Of a DNA stretch of 64,000 nt, positions 29,197 to 41,200 are shown one piece after another. Under the pieces are notes generated by a model. It saw only the letters and a list, made by a program, of their open reading frames with translations, had not been told where the DNA came from and did no database searches. The stretch is taken from contig CM024170.1 in the NCBI GenBank assembly GCA_013433145.1, positions 12,561,866-12,625,865 on the forward strand. The letters run 5' to 3'. This DNA comes from Ascaris suum (lineage: Eukaryota; Nematoda; Chromadorea; Rhabditida; Ascarididae). The position numbers were made by a program, and so were the translations under genes. How positions within the stretch are numbered: the stretch's first letter is position 1; each line of letters starts with the position of its first letter.

Positions 29197-32100
29197 ATGG
29201 TGTTCTGTCGAATATTATTATCATTACCTATCATCACACACATATTATGTTATGCAACTCCAAAGTTACGAATGGGACCGGTGGGAGTATCGCTCGTATT
29301 GTCAGTCCACAAGACTATCCGTATGTCGTCGAAATTGCTGCTGTATCAACAGGTATCCGAGAAGTGAACGTTTATTTTGTTGTATATGTTAGTGGCATGT
29401 AATATCACTATCATGCAGTTATCGTGTTGCTGGTGTATGTTTACCTTAGTTACTTCAATTTTGATAAGAAAAAGATTGCACGTGGCAATGGGAGAAACAT
29501 TTTCTCAGCACTCTTCTTATTTTAATTCATATGAATTCTTTATTGCTTAACAGGAACTAATATCACCAATAACAAGGAGACAGAGATCGAACACTGAGTT
29601 ATGACTATGCATATGTTAAATACGAACTTAATTTGCATATTAACATGTATTGTTCGCGAATTTTTAATTAAAGTAGGCACGTTGGAATTTTTAAATGGAA
29701 ATGGTGAGTGAAATTAAGCTCACAAACTTGGTGGCAAAACATAAACGATGCACATAGTGTACATATTTCTTCTATTTACTAACCCCGCTTCATTCAAAAA
29801 TACTTTCATTTGTAGAGATTGTGGAGCTTTTAAATGGGGGGAATGCAGTAGCCCTCGTTCGATGGTTCGAATTCCGACTTAAAAACTGCAAAGTTTGTTT
29901 GAAAATTCATTTTTTTCAATTTTTTTTAACTTGCGACGATGCTGAGATAGAATTATCTCTAACGAATTTGTTGTGAATTTCAAAAAAAAACTTTTTTTTT
30001 TTTTTTAGGGTTTTCCAAGTATAACAGTGATGAAATAAATTTTAGCGTTGCGATTCATTTCTTTATTCGCTAGTCGCTTCGGGAGTCATCAATCGTTTTG
30101 TTCAAATGAATGAAGACAGAAAAAAAAACATTTTAAAGACATGTTCTTCAGTGCTGTGTGTTGTTCTCTTCCATTCCAGTACAAATTTAGGACCGACTCC
30201 GCCTACGTTATTGACCGGAGTATTATTATCGAGATCTGTGATACTTACCGCCGGACATGGGTTCTTGTAAGTTCTCAGCGATGAGATTCCTCAATAGAGA
30301 AATATATATCTTGTTCTTGAGCGTGAGCATTTCTACTGCAGCATTCATAATAAATATTTTAGCTTTATTTATTCACCTTAGCTACTGTCTTCCGAGTGGT
30401 TCGATTTAGTTTTACTTGTAGTTTTCGTTACTTTCGTTTCCTTAGATATTATAATTTTATGAAAATAACAGAATAACAAGGTTGATAGTTTTCGAAAGAG
30501 ATATTGGGAAAATCCATGAATCATATAAAATGTCATAATATTCACATTTTTCTTATTTTTTTTGAATGAATCCTTATCGGATAATTTTTGAATTAGATGG
30601 CTTCGAGATTGCTATTATACGCTTTTTAGGAATGAGAAAGGTGAAGCAATCAGGCAATTTGCCCGAGTAAGGTTCCGAGGTGCAACTAACGATACCATGT
30701 TGAAGATCAAAGTTAATTGCACTGGTCTCATTTATGGCAAACTCATCCATCCTCCACGCAATGTCCGTTTGTTCATTTTCTGTGTTCAATTTTCATAATG
30801 TATGAAATGGACACTTTTATGAATGAATAGGTAACCTTCTTTGATAGCTATTTATTCTTTTAGAGAAGAAATCGAAAAGTTGGAACCTTTTTGCCTATAA
30901 GATTAATCAAAGACGATGAATACAAAATATTAATACTTTCTAGTTTCTCCTTTTCTTTGATAACTGCCAAAGGTATTATGATAATACTAATTAAATTTAT
31001 TAATTCAGCTTGCAGTGATGAAATTTATAAGTTGATAAATGTAACGAACTTCCGAAAAAGAATGAAAAAGAATAAGCCTTTGAGATTCGTGCCTAGTATC
31101 TTAATGTCTAAAGTACCAAATTCGTCAATGCTTTTCTTTGCATTCTACGCAGACTTACGAGAAGCGTCAGATGTGTGCGTGTTAAAGAAGCCGTTCTACG
31201 GGGAACTCGTTGACTACGCTCTTTTCTCGCTTAGCCAACCGTTGCCAGTTTGTGATGCAAACGACGGAGAGAGGGCTGATGGTGTTCCTCGCAAACTTTC
31301 GATCATAAAGTTGCCCGTGGCCGACGTTAAAAGCGAAAAATGGGAAACGCGTGAGATAGATCATCAACTCAAAGATTGTGTCTTCATTGGTTATGGTGAA
31401 GCGGATCAAGGTACATTATTTTCATTTATTATCACGACTGTAATTCACTGCTAATAGTCATTCAATAAACCTGATGAACTGAAGTTTTAGCGTGGTTTAA
31501 ATGGTTGGTTTCTGTAACATCGAAACTTCAGCTCATCAGCAACAGCTGACTGTAGTGGTCGTGTAGGCCGTTCAGTGGTCGGGTGCGTTGTTGTTGAAGT
31601 GTTTGGGTCTTGACACTTGTGCATTGACAAAAAAGAACTTTCATCTCGTGGAGATCTGCTCTGGGTACGGGCTTTTGGTTTCGACGCAATGGCTCTAATC
31701 AACATAGCTAATGTAGGCTATAAGCGGAGTTACGACGATCAGTTTCATCATTATGATGTTACTAAATTGTGGTCTTTCTTGTCCCTTAAATCATTAGGCA
31801 CAAAGGAATCAAAAATGTCTTCATGATCCTCTTTAATAGGAGGCAGACATATGATGTTGCTTCTTGTCTCCACATTTCGCTTCAAGCATAAATTGTTTTA
31901 CTTCATTTATACTCAGGTAACTGTTTTACAGGACCTGCTAATGGACAGTTGCGTATGCAAGATCACATTCAAGTGCATAGCATAAACAGGCGTATTCTTA
32001 TACCTCTAAATCTCACAACAATGCTCGGGCGTGCTTGTCCGGTTGGTAGAGTTGAAGATTGTTTGCTCATGTTATGCTGTGTTTTTGCTTGTTCTTGTCA

Positions 32101-33711
32101 TAAAGGCTGTTAATTCAAAATAAAAGATTTTAGACATCTAGCAATGGTGCCTAGTAATTTCCTGCTCTGAATTTTGGGACGTACCTAGATACTATTCCAG
32201 AGCTACGCAATCATTCAAATGGTATATTTATGAATCCGCCGAAGGATTACCATCCATACGCCGAGCCCATATTGATTAGCATACTTGTATTCCCTGTCAA
32301 AGTTTTACCTTGGATCGGCCTTAATATCACCATATATTCCTCGTAGACTCCCTGATGATATCTAGGACAGTTTGCAAATTGACTTTACTTTTAACCTAAT
32401 TTTTCACTAGCCTTTATTGATAAGCTGATATTTTGGCACTTTAAATCAACATTTCTCTTTTTTTCTTCGTCTTTGAAATTTTCAAGTTCAATAAGGTTGA
32501 GATTTGTTTAGGGCGATTCTGGAGCTCCGCTTATATGTCGCGATGAGAATGGTGAAGAACGTATATATGGAATTTTGTCCAATTCTGAGAACTCAATACC
32601 GGGTCAAAAGAAAAGTTGCTTCAGCGATGTAAGTCCCCTTGAATCTGTGGCAGAATAGTTAATTGTTTTCTAAGTTAAACATTTGCATGAACTCTGAGAG
32701 AATATTGCTTCGAGGTTGCATCGCCCCGAAGCTCTGCCAGTGATGGATTTCAGGTTGCAGGCGATTCTTGTGTTGTTTATGTAGTTTATGAAACTTCGCT
32801 GTGATATGCGTCTGTGGATTTATTCGTATCGCGTTTGCATCTCTATGAGTCTGCTTTGCACTCTTTCACTTAAAGAAACTTATTCGATATAACCTATAAT
32901 GCACAATTAGAAGGTGCTTTTAGCTGTCAGCTGTTGATGCTATATGAAATGCAATTGCACAGTTGAATCACATACCTCGCCATGAAATTCGTATACTCAT
33001 CCACTTATTGAACAGCTGTTGTGAGAATGCCTAGGATTGACCTATAAAGATTGTTACTGACAACTGAAGAAACCCTCATCCTGAATGCATCAACGTTAAT
33101 AAGAGAGGATAGGGAGAGAAGGATACACAACACCAGAAAGTAACAGTAAGGAAGTTAATAGTTTTTGAGTGAAGTAGTGATGAACAGATTAGCACATCGA
33201 TTTGACCCTAATGGTAGCTACTCCGCTAACACTCTGACTATAGCGCTTTAAGAACTCACAGCCAATTGAACTCAGTTTCAAAAGTATATTGCGTCTTCAG
33301 AATTCAATATTCATTTACTGTGTTCGTGAACTTCAGAAGACGACGTTCATGCTCGATATTCTAACCGACATTCGCTATATTCTACCGTTCATACGGTCAA
33401 GTTTACTCGAAATGGGCAAGCTGGACGAACTTATAGAAGACTATGAAAAATGTGGCTATCAATCCGATCAGCAAACTCAAACGCCGGAGAGTATAACCTC
33501 CTCAGATAGTGATCAGTTGCTTGCAAAGTGTTGCAGCTGGCTGAAGCAGAAGCCGGACATTTGTGAAAAAATTGAAGTAACTGCTCAAAAATTTGAAAAC
33601 GGATGGGTGGAATATGTCGAAAAGAGAATTGGAACTGCCCCGTTCATTCCAATCTGCGAGCTGATTTTCAGCTTCTTTGACGTGTCGCCGACTCTTCAAC
33701 CAACAAACTAA
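29197..33711 (+). CDS. secreted trypsin-like (S1) serine protease, with a one-base frame break
   Basis: Exons: 29197-29352, 30191-30266, 31016-31410, 31932-32041, 32512-32628, 33301-33711 (TAA), about 421 residues. Signal peptide MVFCRILLSLPIITHILCYA. The mature start (KVTNGTGG, IVSPQDYPYVVEI) follows in the neighbouring frame. Exon 2 has TGVLLSRSVILTAGHGF (catalytic His; the usual AAHC Cys is missing), exon 3 has VDYALFSLSQPLP (Asp) and CVFIGYGEADQG (the CYVTGWG-like site), and exon 5 opens with GDSGAPLIC (Ser). Exon 6 supplies the C-terminal helix (LTDIRYILPFIRS) and then about 100 extra residues (Cys, Glu, Lys-rich) not found in plain trypsins. This fits nematode DUF316-like S1 proteases. 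The summed coding length is one base short of a multiple of three; the missing base maps to about 29255-29265. It could be an assembly error or a young null allele. Confidence 0.82.
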
Positions 33712-33725
33712 AAGCTACACTAATC

Positions 33726-33731
33726 AATAAA
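33726..33731 (+). terminator. polyadenylation signal of the protease gene
   Basis: AATAAA 15 nt after the stop codon at 33709-33711. Very short 3' untranslated regions are common in nematodes. Confidence 0.6.
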
Positions 33732-34119
33732 CATTACTCGAACGCATTGTGTATTGTAAAAGCACATTAAGCAAGGGCTACATTTTTTTCCAATGCCTAC
33801 ATTTTCCCTTCGTAACAACCGCTTTTTTTTTGCAGAAGTTCATTCGGAGTTCCTGTTGTCTAAGGGCAGGTAGTGTTCGCACAGTTTTTCGTAGGATATT
33901 TTCAACTCAGCAACAATTGAAATTGAAAATGGCTAAAATTTTGGCTAATACAGCACCAATTGCATTGATGGAATTTTTCGTGGCTCGATTTATCAACTCT
34001 CATTTATAGTTCTAGAGGTTTAAGAGTGCTATAAAATTTGCACGCCAAAATTTTGCTGTAAAACCTGTCGGTTATTTGCAAAAAAGTGAAGGTAGTAGGA
34101 AGAAACGCAGATGAATTCC
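33732..34119. other. short convergent intergenic stretch
   Basis: Lies between the 3' ends of the protease gene (plus) and the VWA/lectin gene (minus). AT-rich, with no gene or repeat seen. Confidence 0.6.
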
Positions 34120-34125
34120 TTTATT
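34120..34125 (-). terminator. polyadenylation signal of the VWA/C-type-lectin gene
   Basis: AATAAA on the minus strand, 135 nt downstream of the stop codon (TGA at 34262-34260). Confidence 0.5.
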
Positions 34126-34259
34126 TCAAGAGTTAATAACTGACAACAAGGACAACATGTATAATAGATGAATTCTCTCATAGCCAATTTCAATGAATTT
34201 GATAAAATGGTGGGAGTTTAAAACTTATTGTCGGCTTCTCTGTTCTCTTCAGGTATGAT

Positions 34260-35126
34260 TCAACAATATTTGCTTGTATCACCTGCAAAATTATTCTAAT
34301 TAAATAAGATAATATCGGAATAGATAATGATTTCATCTGTATCGTAACCTGTTCAACTTTAATGCAAAGAACTTTTTTTTGAAAGGTGCAAATCTTCCGC
34401 TCTGACTTGAAGTTTTCATATGTGGCAAATTTCATCAAACGATTTTTATATCTCGTCAGTTCATTTCAGATAGAAATTTTGAGAGGAAATTCTCTCATTT
34501 TAAGGAAAAACGATGTTTTCGATTTGTGTTATTGTGCTTATTAACAGTACTTATTAGCTCTAGGGAAAAACACTTGCATACGTCGTCGTAGATGTTTGGG
34601 GCGAAGAAGAGAAGCAAACTCTCGATCATATACATCAGCAATTGTGGCTATTACAATGCTCTGATTCGTGATCTCATTTTCTGGTTGTTAGGTGTTTTAC
34701 ATCGAATTTATACTAATCAAGCTCGTGAAGGTAATAGGTTGATTCGCGCAATTCGGATTTTTTCCTTCTCTCTTCCACCCTTTCCTCAATCATTTTTTCT
34801 TTCGTTTTTTTTTGCACAGGAAAACCGGTGAGAAACATTAAGCGCCGGCTGTTTTTACTTTGCATACATAATAAGAGAGTATATTTTCCACAGAAATGTT
34901 GAATTTAATAAAATTGGCTTACATGCTCGTTTTTGACACGAAAAGTATTTCGACTGGATGCTATCGCACTTCTCTACACTCCACAACGAGTTGCTACCTT
35001 CGCTTGATTCAGCTGCTGTGCAGGTGCCTTTGTTGGATGGTTCGCCAGGAGCCCAATTTGTAAAATCACGGATGTGAAGCTTTAAATTCAATCGATTTTA
35101 GCGTTAATGCTAGTTAGCTTCACTTG

Positions 35127-35223
<97 letters not shown>

Positions 35224-38200
35224 CTTTAACATTAAATTATTGCATTAGTTTTTTCTCTATCGTTCTGTAATTTGTGATGCCGCGTTAACGATTTGAAGTG
35301 CTTGAAATCAAAAGTAAGTTGAGAAATACGTCAGATAATTTGATATAATATATGCTTCTGAAATTCCGCTTATTAGATGAACTATTTCCAATGATTGCTC
35401 ACAGTTAAAAAATTAATGTGTTTATAGCTTAATTTATGCAATCACTCGTGGATTGGATCCAATCAGTTCTAGAATGGCTTCATTTTCATTACCCCACCAG
35501 TAAAAAGTGCACTTTGACAAGTGGTAATGTGCATGCAAATCTTATGCACATTTAAGCGTCTCTGAATTGGCTTGACTGACCAACTTGAGGGTCAGAGTTC
35601 GAGCTTTTCCTTATGAAAAAAAAATTGAATTGCCTTTCTGCCCGTTGCCCAAAATTTCTGTCCGTTGCGCTCTTCGAGGCCGATCCAGTATGGAGTATGC
35701 TCACCGTATTCGTGCATTCCTTTAAATATTAACAATCATCATTAAAAGCACTGCGCTCTGAACACTTCGTTTTTGTTTCGATGCTGCGGGTGAAGACATA
35801 TGACTAAGAAGTTACATATTATTTAGTGAAATACTTAACTAATTAGTTCCCTTCATGTTTTTATTTATTTCTCTCTCTTATTTTTTGCTTTTTCTTGTTA
35901 ATTCGTTCTTTTTTTCATTATCTTTTCGTCATCGTAACATTTCTACTATTAGCTCACTTCTGTTGTTTATATTTCTTGCCCTAAACTAAGTTGCTTTAAT
36001 GACTGCTTACTGAAGAAGTTCGTTCTGACTTTGACTCACTATTTCACTGAACTTGTGATCTCGGGCTATATTAGCCGCATGCTGATGAGCAGTTTGGTTC
36101 AGAAACCTTGTGGATTACACCTATTGAAGCTCATAAATGTAACTTCATTGGCTATCGAGCTGAAACTAGTTTCGGGTAGATGGGCACCTATTTATGGGTG
36201 CATAGAGATGGCATCGCAATAATGAGCTATGTAAATGCAAATTTATAATGCAATTGCATATTATACACATGCAACGCCTTAAACTTTTATTAATTTAATT
36301 TGATATACTGGCATGGGATACCTCAGCTTAGCTTGAGTAATTTATTACAAGGCTCTTATATTAGTATTTCTTCGTCAGTGTTTTCCAGCGAATCTCGAGT
36401 GGTATTTGCCTCGAGTCGGTAGATTCAATAGCCAGTGTAGAGCAAATGAATATTGCTCTACCCGCGACACTACCCTAAGGGCGATGACCTCAACATCAAC
36501 GCTCTCGCTTATCGATTGCTCACCACTACTAGTATTGGTTTCGCTGACGCTACGTTGCCTTATTGTTCGACTATAGGAGTTTTATTTTGGTATTGTTCGC
36601 TTATAACTTTTGAATATACTTTTTCTCATAAATGTATTTCGAACGTACTACAGTGGTTATGCTTACTTTATATTTCAATACTCTTCTTTACTATCAGTGT
36701 TTATATGGTTTATAATTCTTTACTTTAATAATTTCGTGTAACTTTCTATACTGTTTTCCGCACATTGCACGTCGCATTTTCAGTTCAACTTTCTTCTGTT
36801 AGGAGTATTTCAATGCATTGCCCTTGATTCATTCATTTAGCACTACATCTTATATTGACTTTGGTAATAAACATATTTTATTCATACCACTACTTATTAA
36901 AATTGATTATCATATAATATTCTACCTTTTAGGGTAGTTATGCCTTAATAATTAGGTAAGTCTATATAACATAAAAGGTTTGTAGTATCGGTTCCACTAA
37001 TTGTCAGCTTCATGCTGCCTTCCCTCACGTTTGCCCTTAGTACCCTACTATTGCCCTCATCATGTGGCTCTTCTCTGGGTCTTAGGATAAAACTTTTTAT
37101 AGAACTAAAGAATGGAAAGCTTCGGTAAAAGAGACCCAAGTTGCATCTCTCAAACAGCTAGTCTGGGAAAAAGAAAGAATACGGACTGTGGCCGCTAGGT
37201 AGATTCTGCAGTTTGTGACTTTGGGGTTTATTATGCATTCTTAACGTACATTTTACTTACAGATTTTTCTATTCATTTTCCTCCTTATTCTTTTCTCCGG
37301 GCGTAGTTAAGTTGTCTATGCAGTTTTCTCGTACTAACAGAGTTATGCGTATCGTTGTGACGATGCCCTGCGCATAATCCGGGTGCACACGTCAACCGAT
37401 AAAGGCCGAAACGTGTTCACCTTTTATTCACATAGGTAATTTATCCAAGTCTTACTCTTGCATTGTTAGCATCTAGTCTTCTAACAGTGGTCTATTAATT
37501 CTATCTTTGCGCTTGCGAAACGTCTCTTTTTAGAGATTAAATGTTTTACAAAAAACGGTTTGCTTCATTTTTTTCTTTATAATATTGAGATAACGTGAAC
37601 GAAAAGGTAAAATAGCTTATGATCTTCTGTATTATATAGATAAAACATAAAGAAAAGTTGCAAAAAAAAAGCTTAAAATGGCTTTCGAAGAAAACTAAGA
37701 ACTGATCCTGACACTAACGTTTGATGAACTGATCCTTATCTTCGTCGAAAATGTCCACAAGCGTGGCTTCGCTATCGGCACAAGTGCTGACGGCCAATTT
37801 ATAAGGTAACGCAACACCATGCAGGTAAAGACATTCTGAGTACCTTGTGCACTTCTCGTCGTTCTTGTATTGCACGTAGGGCGGTGGACAGAAGCAGTTC
37901 GCTGCAAAATGCATGCAAGTCTTTATGCATCCACTAATAAACAATCGAGTTATTTGCTCTTGGATGGCAATTCTTCTGTTTCATGAAAACAAAGTCGATG
38001 ACATTTTTAAGCGATTAATCTATAGCAGTTTGATTATCGGTGTCGTTGAGTTTAACACTAGTTCTGTTGCAATATGGGATACCAGTGAGTACAGAAATTA
38101 TAACGTCGCCTGAGGGCATATGAGGCGACCCTGAAAGATGCTATAACGCTATTCTTTCCGATTCGTTTGAATAAGTAAACCATTCGTTAGTCACCAAAGC

Positions 38201-41200
38201 GTTTCAGAAGCTGCGCCCCATAAGGGATATAAGATCAAACAAATACGCGTAATTCTATTTGAAAAGTGCCAAACAGAGGCCCTTAATTATTTATTTCTTT
38301 TCTCTCATAACGACACCTTCGATATGGGCCAGTAGTAGTAGGAGGAATAAGTAGGATCCTTCATTCTCAAGAAGCCTTCAAAGATGCCATGCAAAGTTAT
38401 TTGTCCACGGTAAACAAATACAGTGCAGGGCACTCCTTTTTTTGCAGAATCTTTTTATTAAATACCATTTAACTTTCACCTAAAGAAGATGGAGATCTGA
38501 TTATCCCTATCGTGGATAGTTCCTTTATTCGAATATAGCACCTCCCCCCCCCCCCCCTCCCTCCACAGATATTTGGGAACACGTTCGTCCGAAAGCTGTA
38601 CCGGAGATTTTATGATGATTGTGAGAATCACTCATTCACTGATTCGCGCGTTATTCAACCGTAGTTTGTGAATATTGCAGAAATACTTATTAGCCGTTGT
38701 TTTAACGAAAAACTATTAAAAGTAATGCAGAGGTTGGAGTTAGTGGCAAGCGGTATGAACTGGTGAGAGACATCTATAGAAAGGCGTCTCTCAATTGTCG
38801 ATTATTGCTAGCAACATACTGATGCATACCTCGATTTTTTAATGATTTTAGGGCGGATAATGAGGTTTTTTAAAAATATATAATATTATTTTCTCACCAT
38901 CGCAAATTTTTTGCAAAAGATCTCCAGGAAGATTGATGCTGTTGGTGATATTGAAGCATGGAGTTGCAATTTCAATTTTCGGGAAACGTTGCAAATTTCC
39001 GAATTTCAGTGCTACCGTCGCTAGAATATTGTTCTCACCGGTAATATGTGCAGCGATACGACATGGATCTTCCACTTCAATTCGCCTAATTCGGCTTTGT
39101 CTGAATATTGTTAGTTTAATTGTCATCCGAAAAGAGAATATAGGTATATTATTGTGGGCGCACCTTCATCCTGGAGTGGAAGTGCTAAAGATAAATTGTT
39201 ATAGGCATGAGGAGCTCTCTAGGTTCACTCACCTTTACTATAGGAAGTGCAATTATGGCAGAATATCACAGAGGGGTATTAACTGAAAGGTTTTTGGAAA
39301 TTGGTTCTCATGAACCCGAATGTCTGCTCTACAGATTTCATCCATTTTGTCATAAGAGATTTTAAATTCAGATTTGCGGATGGAGAAACAAATTGCTAGG
39401 CATTGAGCATCTTTTGCGGAATACTTTATGAAAAGATGCTGAAACTATTTGTTGTAAGACAATCTCGATTCAAGACTACCTGTCGTAGGACAACCTGGAT
39501 TGAAGGCTACCTGTTGTAAGAGAGCCTGAGTTGAGAATTGTCTCTTGTACGAGAGCCTCGACTGAAGACTACCTGCTGCTATAGTAGCGATGGCATGTGA
39601 CTTCAGTAGCCGAGAATAGAGTCACCATTGCTGGCCTATTAATTCTGCTCTCCCGATTGAGAATCTTCTTTGCTTCTGTCAACGCCCTATATTTTCATTG
39701 TTTTAGTACACCTTTCCATTATCTGAATATGAAATTTCACTGTACATCAGAGATTTTCTGATTCTTACGTTTGTTCAATGCATATATTTCTCGATCGTTA
39801 AGGTGGCTTATAAAAAAAAACAACGTCATCCATATACTGGCTTCAGAATTGTTCCTACATGTGTCAAAAAACCGGCTGTAACAAGATACAGTGAGAAGCA
39901 AAAAGGTGTTTTAGCACCATATCAGCATCAGTAAGTATTATTTCATTGCATTTGCCTCAATCAGTGTTAGCTGCGTTTGAAGATGCTTTTGCCGTAGAAA
40001 TTTTCCAAGGTACTTTCGAGAAAGTTACACAATAAAGTTATTCCTGCTTTGATTTTACGATTAAGCATTTTTTTCGTCTTTTTTTTTTTCAATCTGATAG
40101 CATTTTCGCGATATTGTCAACAGCATCTCATCTCAGTTAACAAAATTTTTTCATCAATATTTAACATGTGAACTGAGCCAGGTTGCAAAAAGTTATGCGT
40201 TCAAGCAGAGATCAGAGATAACGCGCTGTATACTGTGTTCTATTACGTACGATGTTATGTTACGTACGGTATAGCATGTTCTATCCTGTACCTTAATTAA
40301 TCTTTAGTTGTTTTATTGTAATGCTTCATGTGGATGTTTGCAATCATTTCAGTTCTATTCTTTTACCAACTCCATTTATTATATTCGTTTTCTTACGTTC
40401 CTACCGTGTCGATATGTATTTAAAGGAGAAACTATTTCGAATTGCGAAATATTGCAGCAATTTTCTTGACTGGTGATTAGAAGAAATTTGCATTCAATAC
40501 AGAATGATGGGTAATATACTGTTAAAAACGATATTAAAAGCTTACAAGCCAATGTTGAATTGTAATCCATTGCCAACAGGTAATCTTTTTCTATCTCCCA
40601 TTAGTTGCTTGATTCGTTGTACCGCCTCCTCTTTTGTTTTAAATGTTGTCAAATTTGCAGCCACATACGCCTGTAATTATAAAATTACACTGAGGGTCTA
40701 AATGAAGTTACAGTGATGTAATTTCAATGAGGAACTCGCTGTGATAATTCATATCATGTAGAATACCTTGAATGTTTTCAAGGTTGAAACAAATCCTAGG
40801 CGGGCTTAATGTGGATTGCTTTTAAAAAAAAGTTGACTAATGTTTAGCAATTCGTTTGAGGAAAGATGAAATACTCCTTATGATTTGAATACGTTGAAAG
40901 TGCCTTAAATATCTTGGAAGAGGAAAGTGGTGCCTTGAAAATGTGTTTAAGAGATTTGACTTTGAATTCTGAGGTGTTGGGATTTTTGGGTAGTGAGAAA
41001 TAATTGTGTTCCTATCTTCTTTTTAAATTTGTACAAAGCCCAATACCTGTGTAGGCATTCAAATGATAACAAAAATTATCTAATGAGATTACATAAAGCA
41101 TCCAGTCGTCAAGTCATAATTTCTCGGAAATTATATAGGAATAACCATATTTTCTACTAACTTTTTCAGCACCGAAGATCAGGGCCACCCGAGCGTATTG

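Noticed and set aside
29845..29885. tRNA-like B box (ggttcgaattcc)
   Set aside because: The bases beside the loop do not pair into a T stem, and no acceptor or D arm could be found.
30891..31015. Upstream extension of protease exon 3 to an ATA/ATG start
   Set aside because: The acceptor at 31014-31015 is the only one whose phase fits the His exon. The preceding in-frame residues are hydrophobic intron sequence.
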